A stretch of 64,000 nucleotides of DNA from Streptomyces genisteinicus. Its GTDB lineage: Bacteria; Actinomycetota; Actinomycetes; Streptomycetales; Streptomycetaceae. A program made the translations under genes and the position numbers. Every line of letters begins with the position of its first letter. The first letter of the stretch is position 1. The DNA lies in NCBI RefSeq assembly GCF_014489615.1, contig NZ_CP060826.1:186001-250000 (forward strand), read 5' to 3'. A model generated the notes under the pieces. That model saw only the letters and a list, made by a program, of their open reading frames with translations, was not told the DNA's origin and searched no databases. This document shows positions 18,301 through 51,206 of this stretch, in pieces.

Positions 18301-20688
18301 CGCCACCACGGCAAGATCCGCGAGAATCCGCTCCCGCAACTCCTCCACCTGCACCGAATGCGACGCATAATCCACCGGCACCCGACGCGCCCGCACCCCC
18401 CGCGCCTCACACACCGCCATCAACTCGTCCAGCGCATCCGGCTCACCCGACACCACCGTCGCACCCGGACCGTTCACCGCAGCAACCGACACCCGGCCAC
18501 CGAACGGCTCCACCAGCTCACGCGCCGTCCCCGGACCCGCCGCCAGCGACACCATCCCGCCCCGCCCCGCCAGCACCCGCAACGCACGCGACCGCAACGC
18601 CACCACACGGGCACCGTCCGACAACGACAAGCCCCCGGCGACCACCGCAGCCGCGATCTCACCCTGCGAATGCCCCACCACCGCAGACGGCACCACACCC
18701 GCCGACCGCCACAACCGGGCCAGCGACACCATCAACGCCCACAACACCGGCTGGACCACATCCACCCGGCCCCACAACACCTCGTCATCACTGCTGAGAA
18801 CATCCAGCAGCGACCAGCCGTCCGCGAACGGCTCCAACGCCGCCGCACACTCCTCCAGCGACTCCCGGAACACCGGCGAGAACCCGGCCAGTTCACGCCC
18901 CATACCCAGCCACTGCGACCCCTGACCAGGGAACACCAGCACCGGAGCACCGCCGGAACGGGCCACGCCGCGCACCACGTCGGGGTGTGCCGTGCCCTGT
19001 GCGAGCGCGCGCAGCGCCGCGGCGCGGTCCTCCCCCAGCACCACCGCGCGGTGCTCAAGCACCGCGCGGGAGAGCAGGGAGCGGCCGACTCCCGCCGGGT
19101 CGGCGCCGGCCGTGCCGGTGAGGCGGCCCGCCTGTGCCGCGAGGGCGTCGGCCGTGTGCCCGGACAGCACCCACGGGACGACGGGGAGAATCGGCCGGCC
19201 GGCGTCCGGCCCGTCGGCGGCGGGGGTGTCCGCCGCGGCCGTGCCGGTCGCGTCCGTCTCGTCGCCGGTCTCGCCCGTCTCGTCGTCGGGCCGTTCGGCG
19301 GTCGCGTCCGGGCCCTCCAGGATGATGTGGACGTTGGTGCCGCTGATGCTGAAGGAGGAGACGCCCGCCCGGCGGGGTCGCTCCGGGTCGCTGGGCCAGG
19401 CCGTCGGGTCGGTGAGCAGCTGCACCTGGCCCTGGGACCAGTCGACGTGCGGGGTGGGTTCGCCGACGTGGAGGGTGGGCGGCAGTTCCTCGTGGCCGAG
19501 GGCCAGCACCATCTTGATGAGTCCGGCGACGCCGGAGGCCGCCTGCGCGTGCCCGATGTTCGACTTGACGGAGCCGAGCCGCAGCGGTTCGCGGCGGGCG
19601 CCCTGCCCGTAGGTGGCGAGCAGCGCCTGCGCCTCGATCGGGTCGCCGAGTGTCGTGCCGGTGCCGTGCGCCTCGACGGCGTCGATGTCGGCGGGTTCGA
19701 GTCGGGCGTTCTCCAGAGCCGCGAGGATGACCCGTTCCTGGGAGGGGCCGTTGGGGGCGCTCAGGCCGTTGGAGGCGCCGTCCTGGTTGACGGCGGAGCC
19801 CCGGATGACGGCGAGGATGCGGTCGCCGCGCCGCTTGGCGTCGGAGAGGCGCCGGAGGACGACGACACCCGAGCCCTCGGCCCATCCGGTGCCGTCGGCG
19901 TCCGCGGAGAACGGCTTGCAGCGTCCGTCGGAGGCGAGGCCGCGCTGGCGGCTGAACTCGGTGAAGATGCCGGGGCTGGTCATGACGGTGACGCCGCCGG
20001 CGAGGGCGGCGTCGCACTCGCCGGACCGCAGCGCCTGGACGGCGAGGTGGGTCGCCACCAGGGACGAGGAGCAGGCGGTGTCCACGGTGACGGCGGGGCC
20101 TTCGAGGCCCAGGGCGTAGGAGACACGGCCGGAGACGACGCTGGGGGCGCTGCCGGTCAGCAGGTGCCCTTCGACGCCCTCGGGCAGGGCGCGCAGCCTG
20201 GCGCCGTAGGCGGAGGAGGAGGAGCCGACGAAGACGCCGGTGCGGCTGCCGCGCAGGGACAGCGGGTCGACGCCCGCCCGCTCCAGGGCCTCCCAGGAGG
20301 TCTCCAGGAACAGCCGCTGCTGCGGGTCCATGGCCAGGGCCTCGCGCGGCGAGATGCTGAACAGGGCGGCGTCGAAGTCGCCCGCCTCGTGGACGAATCC
20401 GCCCTCGCGCACGTAGGTGGTGCCGGCGCTGTCGGGGGCGTCGTCGTAGAGGGCGGTGGTGTCCCAGCCGCGGTTCACGGGGAAGGCGGAGATGCCGTCC
20501 CGGCCCGAGGAGACCATGTCCCAGAGGTCTTCGGGGGTCCGCACCTCGCCGGGGTAGCGGCATGCCATGCCGACGACCGCCACGGGTTCGCTGCCGCGTG
20601 CCTCGGCGATCCGCAGGCGCCGCCGGGTCTGCCGCAGGTCCGCGGTGAGCCGCCTGAGATAGTCGAGATACTTCTGGTCGTCGGCCAC
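313..20688 (-). CDS. PKS-C: four-module type I polyketide synthase (6791 aa)
   Basis: A giant cytosolic assembly-line enzyme that extends an acyl chain received from PKS-B by four condensations. The start is a GTG preceded by GGAGAAGG with 9 nt spacing. Residues about 4-32 are an N-terminal docking helix (DDQKYLDYLRRLTADLRQ). Domain order: C1 KS-AT-KR-ACP (about 34-1569), C2 KS-AT-KR-ACP (1584-3071), C3 KS-AT-KR-ACP (3089-4576), C4 KS-AT-DH-ER-KR-ACP (4605-6703), then a helical C-terminal docking region ending ASASDVFDFIDKELGLS. All four KS domains keep the Cys-His-His set (DTACSS, EAHGTGT, NIGH). C1 and C4 ATs carry YASH (methylmalonyl type); C2 and C3 carry HAFH (malonyl type). Oddities: C2 and C3 share >99% identical KR DNA, the C1 AT has distinct codon usage, and the C4 AT has GASQG in place of GHSQG. 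The gene has its own upstream terminator and promoter-like region. Confidence 0.97.
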   Translation of the reverse strand: MADDQKYLDYLRRLTADLRQTRRRLRIAEARGSEPVAVVGMACRYPGEVRTPEDLWDMVSSGRDGISAFPVNRGWDTTALYDDAPDSAGTTYVREGGFVHEAGDFDAALFSISPREALAMDPQQRLFLETSWEALERAGVDPLSLRGSRTGVFVGSSSSAYGARLRALPEGVEGHLLTGSAPSVVSGRVSYALGLEGPAVTVDTACSSSLVATHLAVQALRSGECDAALAGGVTVMTSPGIFTEFSRQRGLASDGRCKPFSADADGTGWAEGSGVVVLRRLSDAKRRGDRILAVIRGSAVNQDGASNGLSAPNGPSQERVILAALENARLEPADIDAVEAHGTGTTLGDPIEAQALLATYGQGARREPLRLGSVKSNIGHAQAASGVAGLIKMVLALGHEELPPTLHVGEPTPHVDWSQGQVQLLTDPTAWPSDPERPRRAGVSSFSISGTNVHIILEGPDATAERPDDETGETGDETDATGTAAADTPAADGPDAGRPILPVVPWVLSGHTADALAAQAGRLTGTAGADPAGVGRSLLSRAVLEHRAVVLGEDRAAALRALAQGTAHPDVVRGVARSGGAPVLVFPGQGSQWLGMGRELAGFSPVFRESLEECAAALEPFADGWSLLDVLSSDDEVLWGRVDVVQPVLWALMVSLARLWRSAGVVPSAVVGHSQGEIAAAVVAGGLSLSDGARVVALRSRALRVLAGRGGMVSLAAGPGTARELVEPFGGRVSVAAVNGPGATVVSGEPDALDELMAVCEARGVRARRVPVDYASHSVQVEELRERILADLAVVAPVSSAVPLYSSVTGGRIDTAVMDAGYWYESLRSLVRFDEATGALLADGRSVFLECSPHPVLTPGIEQSVEESGRPGVTLATLQRDKGDAMRWLSALAEAHVAGVPVDWTAVLPEARPVDLPTYAFQHTHYWMTEPPEAARALDAATGGDPDETEFWDAVDRLDYDQVAGTLHLESGDGLETVLPALSVWRRSRAERSTVDAWRYRVAWQPADRTPATALDGHWLLLRTDGTDEDHADRCTRALRDAGAEATVLTVPDSVLDRWGISQLLRETAESAASPFTGVLSLLADDSRPHPEDPAVSVGLGTTLTVVQALADAEITAPLWCTTTGAVAAHRSDRITEPATARVWGLGRVAALEHPERWGGLVDLPADPDPRTLARLAAVLTGDEDQVAVRAEGVYVRRLLHAPSTPTADTAPPATAPEAVLITGGTGALGAETARMLARRGTRRLVLSSRRGGEAPGAAELVAELAALGATATVAACDTADRDALAALLAEHPVTGVVHAAGVDPVLLIDATSVSELAEGLRAKALGAEHLDALLPDAELFVLFSSIAGIWGSGGQAAYAAANAHLDTLATARRAAGRAGTAVSWGSWAGAGMAARDGADEYLRRRGLRPMAAALCVAALERAIDSDDACVTVADVDWARFTPAFTSGRPSPLLAALPEAVDALAAGADGGEVRAGTSAASAVRTLLAGVPESEWARTLVDLVRRETAAALGYPEPVEADRPFKDLGVDSLTALQVRKRVADAAGLQLSATLVFDHPTPSAVARHLLSLIGDEERAVAVPSAAASDEPLAIVSMACRYPGGVDSPETLWDLVAEGRDGVGAFPTDRGWRAAPGASVGFALEGGFVHDATEFDAGLFGISPREALAMDPQQRLLLETAWEALERAGMNPRTLQGTSTGVFVGASPSGYGVGATDSGSEGHFLTGMSGSVLSGRVAYSFGLEGPAVTVDTACSSSLVALHLAAQSLRSGECSMAVVGGVAVMSTPGVFAEFDRQDGLASDGRCKAFAAAADGTGWGEGVGVLLVERLSDARRNGHEVLAVMRASAVNQDGASNGLTAPNGPAQQRVVRAALAAAGLGTSDVDAVEAHGTGTRLGDPIEAQALLATYGQDREEPLYLGSVKSNIGHTQAASGVAGVIKMVEAIRRGVLPATLHVDAPTPHVDWSAGSVELLAEAREWPEAGRPRRAGVSSFGVSGTNAHVILEQADGSFDEVAEAVEVAPDGCAVVPWVLSARSKGALAAQAGRLEAFLAERPEVASSAVAHTLATGRAALEHRAVVLGADRDDLLAGVRALAGGELSQQLVTGTVRTGRTGFLFSGQGAQRIGMGRELYEAFPVFAEAFDAVCARVDVEWPLRDVVFGEDAELLARTAYTQPALFAVEVALYRLVESWGVTPDVLVGHSIGELAAAHVAGVLSLDDACALVSARGRLMEALPEGGAMLAVELAEEGLELPEGVDLAAVNGPTSVTVSGDAAAVDGLEERLRADGVRVKRLTVSHAFHSHLMEPMLAEFAAVAKSLTYQAPSIPLVATAPGDMATPDYWVSQIREPVRFADAIASLDDVRVLLELGPDGVLSALVPHIAEDVTAVPALRAAAGETSAFQRALAVLHAQGTAVDWQRVVPGPGVPLPTYAFQRERYWLDPAEPAAEGVAAPGAEDEAFWSVVEAGDSGALADVLRVGAGEAEAVLPALAGWRRARVERSRADGMRYRVAWRVVEEGSSPSGSVLSGRWLVVGTEGVDRARVEACAGALAGGGAEPFTVVLDDGELDRWELAARLTEEDALGGGVAGVVSLVALDGRVGVAGVPDGLPVSVAWSLALVQALGDAEIDVPLWCVTSGAVSTGRADGVVDAVQAQVWGLGRVAALEFPQRWGGLVDVPAVLDGRAGGRLVRVLAGSEDQVAVRASGVFARRLVRVESGVGGGGGFASSGAVLVTGGTGALGSAVARRLAVRGVSELVLTSRRGMEAAGAGELVAELAGLGAVATVVACDVSDRGALEGLLAEYPVTGVFHAAGVVDTVPLVGVGPEQFAEVLRAKTLGARYLDELVPDAEMFVLFSSIAGVWGSGGQSAYAAANAYLDGLAESRRARGLAATSVAWGPWADAGMLVEENAEDYLRRRGLTPLPPELGVTVLEDAVVRDLGCIVAADADWTRFAPAFGSGRATTLFDTIPEAVAPSAAVSGPDTDSDAAPLVAALAGKGPAERRAVLLDAVRTGAAAVLGHASADSVPVELSFSSLGFDSLTAVDLRDRLMAETGLSLSATLVFDHPTAQALAGHLADLLPSSAPGDASAPTALRAAADPDEPIAIVSMACRFPGGVRSPEDLWDLVASGADGISAFPTDRDWDVAALQETGAFATEGGFVHDATEFDADLFGISPREAIAMDPQQRLLLETAWETLERAGMNPRTFQGTTTGVFVGASTSGYGTGGRTEGADGHLMTGMAGSVLSGRVAYSFGLEGPAVTVDTACSSSLVALHLAAQSLRTGECEMALAGGVTVIVGPDIFAEFDRQDGLASDGRCKAFAAGADGTGWGEGVGLLLLERLSDARRNGHEVLGVMRGSAVNQDGASNGLTAPNGPAQQRVVRAALAAAGLGTSDVDAVEAHGTGTRLGDPIEAQALLATYGQDREEPLYLGSVKSNIGHTQAASGVAGVIKMVEAIRRGVLPATLHVDAPTPHVDWSAGSVELLAEAREWPEAGRPRRAGVSSFGVSGTNAHVILEQADGSFDEVAEAVEVAPDAGAVVPWVLSARSKGALAAQAGRLEAFLAERPEVASSAVAHTLATGRAALEHRAVVLGADREDLLAGVRALAEDRSVPSVVRDEAVHGGLALLFTGQGAQRAGMGRELYEAFPVFADAFDAVCARVDLERPLRDVVFEDGEALDRTVYAQAGLFAVEVALYRLIESWGVTPDVLVGHSIGELAAAHVAGVLSLDDACALVSARGRLMDALPEGGAMLAVELAEEGLELPEGVDLAAVNGPTSLTVSGDADAIDGLEERLRADGVRVKRLTVSHAFHSHLMEPMLADFASVAESLTYHAPSIPVVPTAPGDMATPDYWVSQIREPVRFADAIASLGGARTALELGPAGVLSVFAAEQADTLAAVPALRPDRPEAVTLLAALARLHTRGVPVAWEQVVPGRGVPLPTYAFQRERYWLGAAAPAAPATTVSAEDEAFWSVVEAGDSGALADVLRVGAGEAEAVLPALAGWRRARVERSRADGMRYRVAWRVVEEGSSPAASVLSGRWLVVGTEGVDRARVEACAGALAGGGAEPFTVVLDDGELDRWELAARLTEEDALGGGVAGVVSLVALDGRVGVAGVPDGLPVSVAWSLALVQALGDAEIDVPLWCVTSGAVSTGRADGVVDAVQAQVWGLGRVAALEFPQRWGGLVDVPAVLDGRAGGRLVRVLAGSEDQVAVRASGVFARRLVRVESGVGGGGGFASSGAVLVTGGTGALGSAVARRLAVRGVSELVLTSRRGLEAAGAGELVAELAGLGAVATVVACDVSDRGALEGLLAEYPVTGVFHAAGVVDTVPLVGVGPEQFAEVLRAKTLGARYLDELVPDAEMFVLFSSIAGVWGSGGQSAYAAANAYLDGLAESRRARGLAATSVAWGPWADAGMLVDGEAEEHLRRRGLLPLDPALSVTALEQAVSDDVGCLTFADVDWTRFATSFTAVRPAPLFGELPEAARPDTGTTASAQGSPFRRRIAELGAQQRERVLLALVRDEAAATLGHRGSDGVAPLRAFSDLGFDSLTAVELRTRLSDATGLELPATLVFDHPTAQDLTTHLAGLLAADLPAPAGSEESAPDAGAVPAVPDAGSHDEPLAVIGMSCRFPGGVRSPEDLWDLVAGGVDAVGDCPAERGWPERPAGPDGASRPLQGGFLADIASFDAGLFNISPREAVMMDPQQRLLLETAWEVFERAGIDPLSLRGSRTGVFAGANNHDYTSLPGETPEDGEGYLATGGSASVLSGRISYTFGLEGPAVTVDTACSSGLVALHLAGQALRRGECSLALAGGVVTMSTPGVFAEFGKQDAMAADGRCKAFSDEADGTGWGEGAGILLIERLSDARRNGRRILAVVRGSAVNQDGASNGLTAPNGPSQQRVIRAALADAGLTPSDVDMVEAHGTGTKLGDPIEAQALLATYGQDRADDVPLWLGSVKSNIGHTQAASGIAGVIKGAMAMRAGRLPRTLFADRPTTQVDWTAGNVRLLAEERAWPEKPGPRRVGVSSFGMSGTNAHVILEQAPADEASARAGAVPAPAGEAQARTGAAPAPAGEAQARTGAAPAGEAQAHAVPAPAGAAGTGDGTAAPGASARPVPWLLSADTPDGLRDQARRLAGSAPVAQASGDPLDVAWTLATARATLTERAVVLGTDGLAALAADRESPELRRGTARQTGAPVFVFPGQGAQWSGMAARLIDTEPVFRARLEECERALAPYLDFSPIAVIRGEDPVHGEADRADVVQPLLWAVMVSLAELWRASGVEPAAVIGASQGELAAAVVAGAMDLGDAARVVAARSRAIADRLSGRSGLVSLPLTEAGAAELLSELTGPLWIAALNGPRATVVGGEEAALAELTAECDRRGVRARRVGIDYASHTVLVEPLRPVFEALPETPAAAGGVPFYSTVTGAELDTAELDPGYWYRNLRDTVRLDQAVRAAVADGHTAFLEISPHPVLTPGITDTLDDTGAPGAVLTTLRRGEDDVRRWALALAEAHSAGVGVDWPGLLGGPSGRTLLDLPTYAFQQRRYWPDIRPTADVAAAGLSGVRHPLLGAAAPLAGGGTLWTGRLSTATHPWLAEHTIGDTVLLPGTAFVELALHAGLDGVDELTLQAPLVVPAGGGVTLQMLVGEASDDGRRPVTVSARPQTADAPGEAGPAWTTHATGFLAAPGTADADPGPGAPASWPPAGAEPVPVDGCYEALADAGYTYGPVFQGLKALWRDDDGLYAEVALPEGARADAERFGLHPALFDAALHAAGVGGLLDRTGLLPFAWEGVRLYATGAGTLRVRLTPAGRDALALAATDTDGAPVADVASLTLRQVGPDALRRAARAADLDVLHRVDWAPAAEGTDLPLVLVGPPPAALAPVEATRYDDLDAFGAALDAGEPLPRAVLWCGSRPGGTEPAGASADATAAALHAAVHEALHATRTWLSDPRFAGCRLAVLTSRAVAVGAGEGVPDLAGAAVHGLLRSAQSEHPDHFALVDADGHPDSAAALPAALGSPEPQIAIRSGALLAPRLARGAWPAPAGEPVPGTRLDTTGEGTLDNLAFVPAPEALADLGPTQVRVAMRAAGVNFRDVVMALGMVPGQRGMGTEGAGVVLETGAEVTDLAPGDRVFGLFAGAFGPTAVTDRRVLARMRPEWNFAEAASVPTPFLTAYYGLVDVAGATAGESVLVHAAAGGVGMAAVQLARHLGLEIHGTASPGKWPATGLPGERLSSSRTTGFEDRVREATGGRGVDIVLNSLEGAFIDASLRLLAPGGRFVEMGKTDIRDAGRVTADHPGTHYDVFDLMSTDRGRIAEIFTEIIGLFEQGVLELLPLTAWDLRDAAEAFRFMGRGRHVGKNVLTLPAAPDPDGTVLVTGGTGALAGLLARHLVAEHGVRHLVLAGRSGPAAPGADRLAAELAGTGAAVRIEACDVSDRKALTALLDGLDRPLTGIVHAAGILDDGMLDALTPERADRVLAPKADAALLLDELTAHQDLAFFVLFSSAAATFGSAGQAGYSAANAALDALAHRRRVRGLAGQSLAWGLWDTEDGMAGGLGRRERDRAATAGLIGPEAGMALFDTARTLPHAHLVPVALDLARLREQAKGQPVPALLRGLVRAPAERTRAGAAAPRDLAADLARLPEPEQRRTLLDLVRAQAAAVLGYDGPDAVAADHAFTKLGFDSLTAVELRNRLTAATALRLPAALVFEHPTPAALAAHLWTSLAVSTDPAGAGTADVLAGLDRLEAAVGRLAAAGADSPEVADRLRALLARVTEGETDAAGVKTAVADRLEDASASDVFDFIDKELGLS
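328..333 (-). promoter_or_regulatory. Ribosome binding site of PKS-D, inside the PKS-C coding end
   Basis: AAGGAG lies 11 nt before the GTG start of PKS-D. The same bases encode the Lys-Glu of the PKS-C docking end (DKELGLS). Confidence 0.7.
580..6875 (-). other. PKS-C module C4: KS-AT(methylmalonyl-like)-DH-ER-KR(B)-ACP, fully reducing
   Basis: KS has DTACSSG, EAHGTGT and NIGHTQAA. The AT has GQGAQW and DYASHT (methylmalonyl type), but its elbow reads GASQG (4861-4875, Ser about residue 5274) where the family has GHSQG. The DH keeps His in AEHTIGDTVLLPG and Asp in LFDAALHA; the usual Gly four residues after His is Asp. The ER (about 1660-2580) keeps GVNFRDV and HAAAGGVGMA. The KR has LDD (B-type), Ser and YSAAN. 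The ACP has LGFDSL near 691-706. Predicted output: saturated CH2 next to a methyl branch. The KS-AT linker holds a minisatellite. Confidence 0.9.
5468..5612 (-). repeat. In-frame minisatellite in the C4 KS-AT linker
   Basis: Three clear copies of a 36-42 bp unit begin at 5468, 5504 and 5546, with a degraded copy near 5588. They encode repeats of GEAQARTGAAPAPA. Unit lengths are multiples of three, so the frame is kept. It lies in a flexible linker and probably has no catalytic role. Confidence 0.85.
7473..8828 (-). repeat. Near-identical KR block, copy in module C3
   Basis: This 1356 bp block matches 11991-13346 at a constant offset of 4518 bp, with only about ten mismatches found by eye. 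It covers the KR structural half and most of the catalytic KR. Identity stops abruptly at both ends. Confidence 0.92.
9901..10810 (-). repeat. KS/AT-linker block, copy in module C3
   Basis: This 910 bp block matches 14425-15334 at an offset of 4524 bp with few mismatches. It covers the C-terminal part of the KS, the KS-AT linker and the start of the AT region. Similarity continues more weakly through the KS active-site region. Confidence 0.85.
11991..13346 (-). repeat. Near-identical KR block, copy in module C2
   Basis: Partner of 7473-8828 in direct orientation. Both copies use many G- and T-ending codons (GGT, CGT, GTG, TCG), unlike most of the locus, so they share one recent origin. Confidence 0.92.
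14425..15334 (-). repeat. KS/AT-linker block, copy in module C2
   Basis: Partner of 9901-10810. The 6 bp difference in offset from the KR block shows small indels in the AT/linker DNA between the two blocks. Confidence 0.85.
15980..20590 (-). other. PKS-C module C1: KS-AT(methylmalonyl)-KR(A)-ACP
   Basis: KS has DTACSSS, EAHGTGT and NIGHAQAA. The AT elbow is GHSQG (18661-18675, Ser about residue 674), followed by VDYASHS, the family signature for methylmalonyl-CoA. A KR structural half with no DH precedes the catalytic KR, which has GGTGALG, the Ser-Tyr-Asn set and Trp in GIWGSGGQAAY eight residues before Tyr. That Trp, with no LDD motif, is the A-type signature and predicts an L-configured hydroxyl. 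The ACP carries LGVDSL. Predicted output: beta-hydroxy, alpha-methyl. The AT segment (about 17990-18955) has codon usage unlike its flanks. Confidence 0.92.
17990..18955 (-). other. Codon-usage island covering the C1 methylmalonyl AT
   Basis: Within the AT, codons such as GGT, GAT, GCG, GTG, TCG and TTG dominate, while flanking DNA prefers GCC, GTC and GGC. The change is abrupt at both AT edges, as expected for a domain cassette acquired by recombination from another PKS. Confidence 0.65.
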
Positions 20689-20697
20689 TCGATGCCA

Positions 20698-20705
20698 CCT
20701 TCTCC
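20698..20705 (-). promoter_or_regulatory. Ribosome binding site of PKS-C
   Basis: GGAGAAGG on the minus strand lies 9 nt before a GTG codon (20686-20688). This supports the GTG start and the docking-helix N-terminus; no in-frame ATG lies between. Confidence 0.75.
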
Positions 20706-20764
20706 GGACCCGCCGCAGCCACTTTCGCGGCGGAATTTCGCTGAATTGCCAGGACCGCGCGACA

Positions 20765-20825
20765 ACAGAATTTCGTCTTCTCTTTCTCCGGAATCGAATT
20801 GCGGATTTCGGCAGAGAAATTCTGT
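20765..20825. promoter_or_regulatory. Inverted repeat in the PKS-C leader
   Basis: ACAGAATTTC (20765-20774) and GAAATTCTGT (20816-20825) form a perfect 10 bp inverted repeat with a 41 bp spacer. It sits in the AT-rich leader downstream of the candidate promoter. It could be a pair of operator half-sites or an mRNA stem. No known regulator box is recognised. Confidence 0.4.
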
Positions 20826-20841
20826 GCGGAAACTCCCGCTG

Positions 20842-20871
20842 AGCCTACGAACGGCGCAGAGTCGTGGACAA
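20842..20871 (-). promoter_or_regulatory. Candidate vegetative promoter for PKS-C
   Basis: On the minus strand, TTGTCC (20866-20871) and TAGGCT (20842-20847) are separated by 18 bp, close to the Streptomyces housekeeping consensus TTGACN-18-TAGRRT. It lies about 155 bp upstream of the PKS-C start and just downstream of a terminator. TTAGGGG (20872-20878) directly abuts the -35 box and may be an activator contact. Confidence 0.5.
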
Positions 20872-21064
20872 CCCCTAAGACCGCCGCCCGGACCCCGGCG
20901 GGCGCGCGGCGCCGGCCACGGCGTCCGGCCGCGTGGCGGGAGCGCCCGGATGCGCCCGGTATGAGGTTGCTCCTCCGCCTTGCGGCATGTCCCCTGCGCC
21001 CTGTGGGCACGGGGAGGCCCGGGGTATCCGGCGCCGCGCGCCGGTCCGCCGGGCCCCGCGGGAC

Positions 21065-21107
21065 AGCCCCCGGCGGACCCCTTAGGGGCTGGGGTCCGCC
21101 GGGGGCT
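21065..21107 (-). terminator. Hairpin terminator after PKS-B
   Basis: A perfect 17 bp inverted repeat (21065-21081 and 21091-21107) with a 9 nt loop starts 33 bp after the PKS-B stop. The stem is almost pure GC. No T-tract follows, which is common for actinobacterial terminators. Being symmetric, it could act on either strand, but transcription on both sides runs leftwards. Confidence 0.8.
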
Positions 21108-21140
21108 TCACGGGGGTGTCCGTTCAGGCGGAAGGGGTGC

Positions 21141-51170
<30,030 letters not shown>

Positions 51171-51178
51171 CAGAGTGA

Positions 51179-51183
51179 CTCCC
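51179..51183 (-). promoter_or_regulatory. Ribosome binding site of PKS-B
   Basis: GGGAG on the minus strand lies 8 nt before the ATG of PKS-B, in the 36 bp gap after PKS-A. The gap is too short for an independent promoter of usual size, which favours cotranscription. Confidence 0.65.
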
Positions 51184-51206
51184 AGCAGGCGGGACCGTAC
51201 GTGTCA

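Larger units (their letters stand above)
20689..21140. other. 452 bp intergenic region between PKS-B and PKS-C
   Basis: This is the only sizeable noncoding stretch in the window. From the PKS-B side it holds a hairpin terminator (21065-21107), about 190 bp of GC-rich DNA without a convincing signal, a promoter-like pair (20842-20871), and an unusually AT-rich leader of about 150 nt with a 10 bp inverted repeat, then the ribosome binding site of PKS-C. I see no credible small gene in it. Confidence 0.85.

Noticed and set aside
2917..20964. An 18 kb open frame on the plus strand, antisense to PKS-C
   Set aside because: It exists because GC-rich codon usage on the minus strand lacks the triplets that would make stops. 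Its translation is low-complexity Arg/Gly/Ala/His with no domain, and it runs through the PKS-C start and most of the intergenic region.
20880..21060. Possible small gene between terminator and promoter
   Set aside because: No start codon with a ribosome binding site leads to a frame of plausible composition; the DNA is GC-rich and featureless.
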